Below are positions 1 through 6,262 of a stretch of 6,702 nucleotides of DNA, piece by piece. Numbering within the stretch: position 1 is the first letter of the stretch; every line of letters starts with the position of its first letter. This DNA is from an uncultured Bacilli bacterium. GTDB taxonomy: Bacteria > Bacillota_I > Bacilli_A > RF39 > UBA660. The notes beneath the pieces are model-generated. The model saw only the letters and a list, made by a program, of their open reading frames with translations. It was not told where the DNA came from and did no database searches. A program made the translations under genes and the position numbers. The stretch covers positions 1 to 6,702 of the forward strand of contig CAJUNF010000047.1 in the NCBI GenBank assembly GCA_910587775.1, written 5' to 3'.

Positions 1-3000
1 TTTCTGTAAAGTAATTTGTTGTTATGTTATTGATTGTTTTACTTTTTCTAATACCGTCTTTGTTATAAGTATAAGTAATATCTTTTGTTGGTGATGTAAT
101 ACTTTTTAATTCTCGACCATTCCGCCAAGATAAATTCATTTCACCTATAGTTAGAGGATTTCCTATTTCATCATATGTTATTTCTGTATCGTTAAATTTT
201 GTTAGTTGATCTTTCCAATGTTCATTTTGATATTCATAGGTACTTTGATGTAATAAATTATTGGTATTTAATTCGTATTCTCTTTTCTTTAAGATATTTC
301 CTGCTTCATCATAAATGTATTGATATGTTTTGTTTGCTTGATAATTGTTTTCTTTGATTAATTCTTGATAGTTATCATAAAAATATTCTTGTAATGGTTT
401 TTTATTTTTGAAAATAGTTTTAATGTTATATAAATTGTCATATATGTATTCATATAAATCATGATCAATCTTAATACTTTTTAGCATCAAAGATGTTTTG
501 TTTCCGTTAGAATAATATTCATATTCTATAGGCAGTTGATTATTTATGTTTTTCTTGGTTAACCTTCCTAATTCATCGTATGTATAATTTAATTCTTGAT
601 TATCAAAGATTACTTTAATAATGGAATCATCTTCATCATAAGTATAGTTAATTTGATAAGATTTATTATTTTTGAAAAACTCTTTAGATACGACATTAGA
701 ATTAATATCATAATCATATTCAATACTATCATTGTTTAATAAATACTTTTGAATGCGTCCTGCAAAGTCATAGTAGTATTGATAAATTTCATCTTCAGAA
801 GTAATTTTTACTAATTCGTTTTGATTATTATAAAAGTGATGATATGTTTTATCTTTTTGTAGTGTTTTTAAACGGTCTAAATCATCATAAGTGTAAGAAA
901 TACTATCTTGATTACCATATACTATTTTAGATAAGTTTCCATTATTTTCTTCGTATTCATTTGTTATTAAAGTATTTTCATTAATCTTTACTTTTTTAGC
1001 ATTTAGAAATTCATCATAAAGAAAATGATAGTCTTTATTGCTACAACTTATTTTAGATAAAAGATTTTGATCATTATAAAAATACTCAATTGTTTTATCT
1101 TCTTTTTGTACTTTGGTAAGTTGTTCTTTGTCATTGTATTCATAATTGGTCTTTAATCCACTTGCATCTATAATTTGTTTGGTTAATCCTGTTGTTTGAT
1201 CAATATCATATTGAGTTGTTTTTCCAAGTGCATCAATGGTTTTTGAAATAAACTTACCATCTGGTGTATATTCAGCTTTGGTTTCTATTCTTTTTTCATA
1301 ATTAGTTGGTTCAAAATAAAATTGTTGATTATAATTATCTTTTTGATAAGGCTGTATTTCAAAGAAATTACCAATGGAAGTAATATAAGCATCAGCTTCA
1401 GAATGCTTAATACTATAACTACCATTTTGATTTGGAATTAATTCAAAAACATCACTAACTTTTTGTGATAAAGCAATAACACCGTTTTTAATACAAAGAT
1501 ATTTTTGAGAAGTAGAACTTTTTATAATATAATAACCATCCATTTTATTTATAGTAAAGCTTTCTTTAATACAGCTAGGACGCATTAATACAACGCTATT
1601 TGAATTTGCGTATGGTTGTAGATAAAGGTAAGTTCCTTTTTTTCTAATATAGAAAGATTGATTTTCTAATTCTTTTTGGCATTTCTTTTGAATAACTGTT
1701 TTATATGGATTATGGTTTTCATCATATGAAATACTATTTGCAATTCCTTTAGTAGATATACCTTGAAGAAGCCTAGTACCACTTTGATTATCATATTCAA
1801 ATTTAAAATTATTTCCTGATGGATTAAAAGAACTAATTAATTGATTATTATTGTCATAATGAAATGTTTGAGCTTGTTTACTTTGATCCATCGCACTAAC
1901 TAAATTTCCTTGTTCATCAAAATTATAGGAATTAGCTCCAATGTCTTTGGTTAAGGTAAAATGTGTAATATATAAATCATTCACTTCTGTTTGAGAAATA
2001 ATACTAAGATAAATTTTATCGTAATCTGCTCTTGTCGTAAATATCATGTTAAAAAACTGCCACTCTGTATTATGAACATTTAGATTATGCATTTGAGTAC
2101 CCATAGCAACTTCATCTGTTGTATAATGAAATCCCATAGTAACGATATGACCTGCAAACATTCCACTTTCCCGTATTCCATTATTTTTATACCAGAAAGA
2201 TAAACGATAGGTGTCATTTTTCTTACCACTTAAAGGAATAACTTGATCCAAAGATTTTGATTGATTGTAATAACTTTTTCGGTAGTAAGCTTTTTCACCA
2301 TTAGAAAGAGTAACTACTTTATCATCATTTGGAATATCATTACCTAAAGTATCTGTTGCATCACTAACAGTCCAACCAGTAAGACCATTTTGAAAATCAG
2401 GGTTTACAATTAAATTATAATAATTTGCAATATCTCCTTTTTCTAATTGTAGTTCTTTCACACTTGTAATAGTCCCATCTTGGAAAGAAACTATTTTTAA
2501 TTCGTACCTTTTTTCGATATCTACTTCTACAGTCATACTATATTTTTGATAATCTTTTCTTTTAGGGATAGAAATACGTTTTAATAAGGTACCTTCATGT
2601 ATCCATTCTAAAGTTACATTCTCTTGATTCGTTTTAAAAAGACCACTAATAGTATAAGCTCCACTTTTATGAATAATAGGTAGTGCAATATTTCCAGAAC
2701 CAGTAATTTCTTTTTCTCTTTCTAAAAATAAGTTATTAGTATATTTTATGACACCACTATCTAAAAGTAATTTATTTTTAGAAGATTCATTCCAATCATC
2801 ATAAATTTTATAATTTCCATAAGCATCTATAAAATCATCTGTCTTTTTTAAGTTAGTAACTCCAATTGTATTTCCTTGTTTATTAAAAGAATAAGTATGA
2901 ACTCGTCCTTTTTGATCTTTCACTCTAGTTACTTGAAATCCATAAATAAATTCTAAGCTATTTCCAAGAGTATTCGCCACTCCAAGCTCTGTTACTTTTT

Positions 3001-4963
3001 TGATTTTATAAGGAATTGTATCATAATAAGAAAAGCAATAACTTTTTCCACTAACATCTACAATTTTAGTTAAAAGATTATTTTGATAGGTAAATTTAGT
3101 AGTTCCGTGCTTAGTAATTAAATGAATACATTGATTGTTTGAAAAAGATACGATAGAAGTTTCTGAAGAACTATTCGTTGTAAAACCATTACTATTATAA
3201 GAGATGGTAATAGATTCATTTAAATCATCTGTTAGTTTAGAGATTTTTTTATCCTTGTATTCAATTGTAATCGTGTGCTCTTGATTATTTATAATTTTAG
3301 TTAAGTAATATACTTTATCTATTTTTGTAAATATAAATTGATTGTTACTTTTATCTTTCATTACATAATTATCGTTTTCATGGGTTACAGTAAGATTTAA
3401 TCCATCTTCATCTTTGTAATACTCTTCTTCTTTATAAAAATAGTGTTTGGTTCCATCTTCATCTATGTATTCTAAATAACTTTCATCTTCTATTTTAATT
3501 TCTTCAAGTGTTTGATGATAATTTAATTTATATCCTAAGCCATATCCATAATCCGTTTTTAACACTACATCATTCGTGTTATAGATCATATTTAATTCAA
3601 GAGGTAGTTTCCCTCCAATTGTTTGATTTAATCTTAATAACTTGCTTAAATTACCTGTTAAGTTATTAATATGAAATGATCCATCTACTAAATCAACATT
3701 TTGGTAAGTCATATAATTTTCAAGTCCATTTTGATTGCGATAAGAAATTGTTAAAAAAGGTTTAGGATTAGATGTTTCTGTAATCGTATTATTTTTAGAA
3801 TAAAAAATATGTTCAGGACCCTCATTATCATAAACTTCATCCATAAATTTAAGCATTAAGCCATAATTAGGATAACCTGCATACCAACGCTTAACAGCGT
3901 TTGTAACATCAAAGCTTGCTTCTTTTAACTCTACACTATAATCCGAATCAGATCTTACAATTAAGCTTCTATTTCCTTCAAAATATTCTTCAATTTCTTG
4001 TTTATACTGATTATGATAATCATTCCAATTAGCACTTTCTTCATGCCAGTCACTCATCATTTCATGAACTGTTAGATATCTTCTTTTTTTATCATTTAAA
4101 TGAAATTCATAATCTTTGGCATGAGAAACTAACGTAGCTCTTGCACTTATAATATCAAAACCAGTTCCAATAGTTGGTAAATCAAATTTGATTAGAGTTC
4201 TAAAAACAGTTCCATTTTCATCTACTCCAACCTTTAATAAATCTGTATTTCGGTTTATACCTTGATCTCCCTTATAAATATAAGTATCGTATACAGAATT
4301 CTCTCCATTAGATAAAATTGGATCAATAACAAGTGGATATAAGTCTTTATTATTTAAAATGGTTTCATCAATTTTAAAAGAAAATTTGTAACCATCTGGG
4401 TATTTGTCTAATATATAATTAATAGGATAACTATTATTTTGGTTATCTAGTAATACAGGATGTTTTAATTTACAAATAATTTGTTTTTCTTGCTCTAAAA
4501 TTAATTCATTATTTTCTAATCTTGCTTCTGCATTTTGAATATGAAAAAATAAATTGTTATAATCATTATGAACATCTTTTAAAATGATATTATCTTTAAG
4601 ATTATTTCCCACAAATTCATAAGTAATATCAATATTAGAAAGTACATCTTCATAATGTATTGTTTGATCTTTTAAATAATTTTTCATATGTTTAGATTTA
4701 TTTGGAAGTGAAATAGAAAAATTTTGATTCTGCTTTTTAAAGAATAAAAGAGTGTCATCTGTATTACGATTTAACTTAATTTGATAAGCATTTGCTTTAT
4801 TATAAAAATAATCTTTTTCTTCTACCCAAGAATTATCAATATTAAAATATTTTCCATCTTTTAAATAATGAACATCTTCCATAAATAATTGTAGATCAAT
4901 AATACCATTGTCATGTTTAAAGTATTTTTCTCTAGGTTTTCTTGCGTATACTAATTCTTTCAT
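1..4963 (-). CDS. RHS/YD-repeat polymorphic-toxin-type protein, large, 3' end beyond window
   Basis: The frame is open for 1,654 codons with no stop, and the C-terminus lies outside the window. RHS proteins fold YD repeats into a hollow shell that usually encloses a variable C-terminal toxin. Order seen: residues 1-210, the RHS N-terminal region (HYLKDGKYFNIDNSWVEE, ending YPLVIDP); about 215-405, a DNRLRE-like domain (RTLIKFDLP, ATLVSHA, DVTNAVKRW); about 410-490, the usual linker with YGYGLGYKLNYHQTL; scattered early YD-like strands; about 725-1005, two carbohydrate-binding-like segments (NPDFQNGLTGW); about 1095-1220, a ricin-like segment; about 1225-1654, dense YD repeats such as YTYDDLDRL, YTYDELGRL and YIYDEAGNIL. 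The last residues (YTYNKDGIRKSKT) match the stretch that normally precedes the RHS core. No signal peptide or membrane segment is visible. ATG at 4963 is chosen for its Shine-Dalgarno; an in-frame GTG lies one codon upstream. RHS assignment is firm. Toxin activity is inferred from the family only. Confidence 0.94.
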   Translation of the reverse strand, partial: MKELVYARKPREKYFKHDNGIIDLQLFMEDVHYLKDGKYFNIDNSWVEEKDYFYNKANAYQIKLNRNTDDTLLFFKKQNQNFSISLPNKSKHMKNYLKDQTIHYEDVLSNIDITYEFVGNNLKDNIILKDVHNDYNNLFFHIQNAEARLENNELILEQEKQIICKLKHPVLLDNQNNSYPINYILDKYPDGYKFSFKIDETILNNKDLYPLVIDPILSNGENSVYDTYIYKGDQGINRNTDLLKVGVDENGTVFRTLIKFDLPTIGTGFDIISARATLVSHAKDYEFHLNDKKRRYLTVHEMMSDWHEESANWNDYHNQYKQEIEEYFEGNRSLIVRSDSDYSVELKEASFDVTNAVKRWYAGYPNYGLMLKFMDEVYDNEGPEHIFYSKNNTITETSNPKPFLTISYRNQNGLENYMTYQNVDLVDGSFHINNLTGNLSKLLRLNQTIGGKLPLELNMIYNTNDVVLKTDYGYGLGYKLNYHQTLEEIKIEDESYLEYIDEDGTKHYFYKEEEYYKDEDGLNLTVTHENDNYVMKDKSNNQFIFTKIDKVYYLTKIINNQEHTITIEYKDKKISKLTDDLNESITISYNSNGFTTNSSSETSIVSFSNNQCIHLITKHGTTKFTYQNNLLTKIVDVSGKSYCFSYYDTIPYKIKKVTELGVANTLGNSLEFIYGFQVTRVKDQKGRVHTYSFNKQGNTIGVTNLKKTDDFIDAYGNYKIYDDWNESSKNKLLLDSGVIKYTNNLFLEREKEITGSGNIALPIIHKSGAYTISGLFKTNQENVTLEWIHEGTLLKRISIPKRKDYQKYSMTVEVDIEKRYELKIVSFQDGTITSVKELQLEKGDIANYYNLIVNPDFQNGLTGWTVSDATDTLGNDIPNDDKVVTLSNGEKAYYRKSYYNQSKSLDQVIPLSGKKNDTYRLSFWYKNNGIRESGMFAGHIVTMGFHYTTDEVAMGTQMHNLNVHNTEWQFFNMIFTTRADYDKIYLSIISQTEVNDLYITHFTLTKDIGANSYNFDEQGNLVSAMDQSKQAQTFHYDNNNQLISSFNPSGNNFKFEYDNQSGTRLLQGISTKGIANSISYDENHNPYKTVIQKKCQKELENQSFYIRKKGTYLYLQPYANSNSVVLMRPSCIKESFTINKMDGYYIIKSSTSQKYLCIKNGVIALSQKVSDVFELIPNQNGSYSIKHSEADAYITSIGNFFEIQPYQKDNYNQQFYFEPTNYEKRIETKAEYTPDGKFISKTIDALGKTTQYDIDQTTGLTKQIIDASGLKTNYEYNDKEQLTKVQKEDKTIEYFYNDQNLLSKISCSNKDYHFLYDEFLNAKKVKINENTLITNEYEENNGNLSKIVYGNQDSISYTYDDLDRLKTLQKDKTYHHFYNNQNELVKITSEDEIYQYYYDFAGRIQKYLLNNDSIEYDYDINSNVVSKEFFKNNKSYQINYTYDEDDSIIKVIFDNQELNYTYDELGRLTKKNINNQLPIEYEYYSNGNKTSLMLKSIKIDHDLYEYIYDNLYNIKTIFKNKKPLQEYFYDNYQELIKENNYQANKTYQYIYDEAGNILKKREYELNTNNLLHQSTYEYQNEHWKDQLTKFNDTEITYDEIGNPLTIGEMNLSWRNGRELKSITSPTKDITYTYNKDGIRKSKTINNITTNYFTE
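2..1291 (-). other. Dense YD-repeat (RHS shell) region
   Basis: Residues about 1225-1654 of the RHS protein. Repeats of about 20 residues with the Y-x-Y-D-x-x-G/D-x-L pattern include YTYDDLDRL (about residue 1357), YYYDFAGRI, YTYDELGRL (about 1460), YIYDEAGNIL (about 1549) and ITYDEIGNPL (about 1595). The WKDQLTKF and LSWRNGRELKSI strands and YNKDGIRKSKT (about 1633) are the order found just upstream of the hyperconserved core in clostridial RHS proteins. The core itself and any toxin lie beyond the left edge. Confidence 0.9.
1304..1681 (-). other. Ricin-type beta-trefoil-like segment embedded among YD repeats
   Basis: Residues about 1095-1220, roughly 125 aa, the usual beta-trefoil length. 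Three similar pieces can be seen: FYIRKKGTYLYLQPYAN, YYIIKSSTSQKYLCIKNGV and YSIKHSEADAYITSIGN. The segment ends with NQQFYFEP, like the QxW/QxF closing strand of ricin-B lectin repeats. It sits between a YD block (about 1010-1090) and the main YD region, so it is an insertion in the shell rather than a terminal domain. The ricin-like assignment is by pattern only, and the glycan ligand is unknown. Confidence 0.55.
1949..2791 (-). other. Tandem carbohydrate-binding-module-like segments within the RHS protein
   Basis: Residues about 725-1005. The first part (about 725-840) has SGAYTISGLFKTNQ, TLEWIHEG and YSMTVEVD, alternating strands typical of a jelly-roll. The second (about 845-1005) opens with NLIVNPDFQNGLTGWTV, the classic start of CBM4/9-like galactose-binding folds, and continues with YRLSFWYKNN, TEWQFFNMIF and IYLSII before returning to YD repeats. 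The W-rich strand pattern supports a sugar-binding beta-sandwich. The exact family is not resolved. Confidence 0.6.
3749..4321 (-). other. DNRLRE-like beta-sandwich domain within the RHS protein
   Basis: Residues about 215-405 of the RHS protein. After YPLVIDP comes a block with DTYIYKGD, a short variable loop, RTLIKFDLPTI, ISARATLVSHA, LTVHEMMSDWHEESANWND, FDVTNAVKRWYAG and YGLMLKF. This order is that of the DNRLRE domains common in Firmicutes RHS proteins and surface carbohydrate-active proteins, where the fold resembles carbohydrate-binding modules. Binding of a glycan is inferred from the family; no specific ligand can be read from the sequence. Confidence 0.75.
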
Positions 4964-4967
4964 CACA

Positions 4968-4975
4968 ATCACCTT
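4968..4975 (-). promoter_or_regulatory. Ribosome binding site of the RHS gene, overlapping the upstream stop
   Basis: The minus strand reads AAGGTGAT four bases before the ATG at 4963. It includes GGTGAT, part of the extended complement of the 16S 3' end. Its first two bases belong to the TAA stop of the tail-fibre gene, so ribosomes ending that gene can restart on the RHS gene. This fixes the RHS start at ATG 4963, or at the adjacent in-frame GTG (4966-4964), and supports translational coupling. Confidence 0.8.
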
Positions 4976-6107
4976 AAGAAATTCTTTGGAAGATATGACA
5001 AGTAAAATATGGTGGCAGATTATTATGAGCTACATTACCACCAGCTTCTAAACTATGTACATTATCAAATAATCCAATAGTTGCAGCATTGCCACTTCCA
5101 ATACCAAATTGTTTATCAGCCCATTTTGCAATAGATCCTATATTATGAGAATGACTTGGAATCTCACTAAGAGTAAGTTTATGATTTTTTTCTCCACCAG
5201 TTTTTTTCGCTGTATTAAATTCTGTTTGAGAAGTATCTACTCCAACTAAAGTTCTACCTTTTGCAATTTCTTCCCAAGACCCACCAAATAACTTACTTGG
5301 GTTGGTATTATTAACGCTCATATAAATAGAACCAACAGGATAAATTTTAGTGAAATCTAATGCCTGAGAAATAGGTGTTTTTGCACTTATTGTATTAACA
5401 GTTAAATTTCCATTTTCATCAATTTTAAATAAGCCATTTTTAGAATCGATTTTACGAACAGTTACATTATTTAATGTCGTATTTTCTTCTATAGGGGATT
5501 TTACTACTGTTGTAATACTATTTACATTTAAATTTCCTTGATCATCTAAGCTAAAATGATTGTTGTTAGAAGATAGACAATCAATACTCATTCGATTAAC
5601 TTCTAGATTTAAAGAATTATTATCTTTTGTAAAAGCATCTTTAAAGTAAAGATCATCAAAAGAGATAGAAGCATTTTCTTTATAAGAATCAAGAAATGTA
5701 TTCATAAAAAAATATTTGACAATATCAATATTTTTAGGATAAACCACTTCTAATGAAGCATTTTGATAATTGGTTTTAATTTCATTGTTTCCTTCGAATA
5801 AAAGAATTTGCTGAGTTTTTAAATTATGATTACTACCATTTTTTTCTATGGATGTATTCATGGTAACTTTATTATTTTCTAAAATTGGTTCAATTTTAAA
5901 AACATTGCCAATTTCAAGTTTAGAAGGTAAATCAAAAACATAATTTTTGATATTACTATTCTGTTTTATTGTAATTACTAATTCATTGTTATCAGGAATT
6001 ATAGTATTTTCATTCAAGTTTAACTTAAAACTTAGTAAAGGAGCATTAAAAGAATCTGTTACCAAGATCTTATCTAGTCCAGTTACTGTTAAATTTTCTA
6101 AATTCAT
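4974..6107 (-). CDS. Phage tail-fibre-like protein with C-terminal Gp10/collar-type domain
   Basis: A complete 377-aa protein with no signal peptide or membrane segment. Residues about 255-377 are a textbook collar or baseplate Gp10-C-terminal-type domain: YPVGSIYMSVNNTNPSKLFG, GGSWEEI, GRTLVGVD, TGGEKNHKLTLSEIPSHSHN and HNNLPPYFTCHIFQRIS. In phage proteins of this family the His-x-His pair (here H319 and H321) sits in a trimeric receptor-binding tip and can bind metal. Residues about 155-245 hold three fibre-like repeats. Residues 1-140 are strand-rich; LLFEGNNEIKTNYQNASLEV resembles the end of Firmicutes phage tail jelly-rolls, but I do not recognise a named family. The start has a strong AAGGA site. 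It is the first gene of an operon with the RHS gene 10 bases downstream. The role is inferred as host or cell-surface recognition; whether it belongs to a phage, a tailocin or an RHS-dedicated module is open. Confidence 0.87.
   Translation of the reverse strand: MNLENLTVTGLDKILVTDSFNAPLLSFKLNLNENTIIPDNNELVITIKQNSNIKNYVFDLPSKLEIGNVFKIEPILENNKVTMNTSIEKNGSNHNLKTQQILLFEGNNEIKTNYQNASLEVVYPKNIDIVKYFFMNTFLDSYKENASISFDDLYFKDAFTKDNNSLNLEVNRMSIDCLSSNNNHFSLDDQGNLNVNSITTVVKSPIEENTTLNNVTVRKIDSKNGLFKIDENGNLTVNTISAKTPISQALDFTKIYPVGSIYMSVNNTNPSKLFGGSWEEIAKGRTLVGVDTSQTEFNTAKKTGGEKNHKLTLSEIPSHSHNIGSIAKWADKQFGIGSGNAATIGLFDNVHSLEAGGNVAHNNLPPYFTCHIFQRIS
5382..5633 (-). repeat. Threefold degenerate fibre repeat in the tail-like protein
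   Basis: Protein-level repeats start at F159, F185 and F227 of the tail-fibre-like protein: FTKDNNSLNLEVNRMSI, FSLDDQGNLNVNSITT and FKIDENGNLTVNTISA. The last two are clearly related (spacing 42 residues); the first is a weaker match. Each gives the pattern F-x-(I/L)-D-x-x-G-N-L-x-V-N-x-I, as in short beta-hairpin or triple-helix fibre shafts, and the series leads directly into the collar domain. The DNA itself is not an exact repeat. Confidence 0.65.
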
Positions 6108-6114
6108 TGTAATT

Positions 6115-6122
6115 TTTCCTTT
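6115..6122 (-). promoter_or_regulatory. Ribosome binding site of the tail-fibre-like gene
   Basis: The minus strand reads AAAGGAAA, with core AAGGA at 6121-6117, nine bases before the ATG at 6107. It is a good Shine-Dalgarno at normal spacing and supports this start. It directly follows the dyad at 6127-6153. Confidence 0.75.
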
Positions 6123-6126
6123 CCAT

Positions 6127-6153
6127 GGAACATAAAATTAATTCTTATGTTCC
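6127..6153. repeat. Perfect 9-bp inverted repeat in the divergent intergenic region
   Basis: GGAACATAA (6127-6135) and TTATGTTCC (6145-6153) are exact reverse complements separated by nine bases. A ten-base palindrome, TTCCATGGAA (6121-6130), overlaps the tail-gene side. On the minus strand the dyad lies just upstream of the tail-gene ribosome binding site, so it could be a repressor operator or a 5'-leader hairpin. No run of T follows on the minus strand and only a weak one on the plus strand, so it is not a convincing terminator. Confidence 0.6.
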
Positions 6154-6216
6154 TTAGTTATCTCTATGAATAAAGAAAAGAAAATGTTACATAAAATATT
6201 TTAGATAATTAATATT

Positions 6217-6245
6217 TTGCTAAAATTAGTGAAGTTGGTTATAAT
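6217..6245 (+). promoter_or_regulatory. Sigma-A-type promoter for pgk
   Basis: TTGCTA (6217-6222) and a consensus TATAAT (6240-6245) are separated by exactly 17 bases. The predicted transcription start near 6252 leaves a leader of only about 11 bases before the pgk ATG. The -35 lies at the edge of an AT-rich inverted repeat (AAAATATT at 6193-6200, AATATTTT at 6211-6218) of doubtful meaning. No equally good promoter is visible on the minus strand for the tail-RHS operon within 6108-6262. Confidence 0.7.
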
Positions 6246-6251
6246 AAGAAT

Positions 6252-6259
6252 GAGATGAT
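6252..6259 (+). promoter_or_regulatory. Ribosome binding site of pgk
   Basis: GAGATGAT matches GAGGTGAT of the 16S complement at seven of eight bases and ends three bases before ATG 6263. Two nearby ATGs (6250 and 6255) are out of frame and reach stops within a few codons, so 6263 is the start. The site would fall at the very 5' end of the transcript predicted from the promoter at 6217-6245. Confidence 0.5.
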
Positions 6260-6262
6260 AAA

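Noticed and set aside
2..1291. YD-region periodicity as a DNA repeat or CRISPR-like array
   Set aside because: The periodicity is only at the protein level (YD motifs). The DNA units are divergent, of unequal length and without constant spacers.
1..4963. Possible frameshift or pseudogene in the RHS gene
   Set aside because: I read the frame codon by codon from 4963 to the edge and found no stop and no break in the domain order, so it appears intact.
5947..6135. A 62-codon plus-strand reading frame with hydrophobic residues
   Set aside because: It lies almost wholly antisense to the N-terminal coding part of the tail-fibre-like gene. It shows no convincing ribosome binding site or recognisable family and is best explained as a shadow frame.
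6127..6153. The intergenic dyad as a rho-independent terminator
   Set aside because: It is AT-rich, sits upstream of genes on both sides (divergent), and has no clear T tract on the minus strand, so nothing is positioned to be terminated by it.
6193..6218. AAAATATT/AATATTTT inverted repeat upstream of pgk
   Set aside because: Both arms are low-complexity A/T and contain the self-complementary AATATT, so chance in such AT-rich DNA is the simplest explanation.
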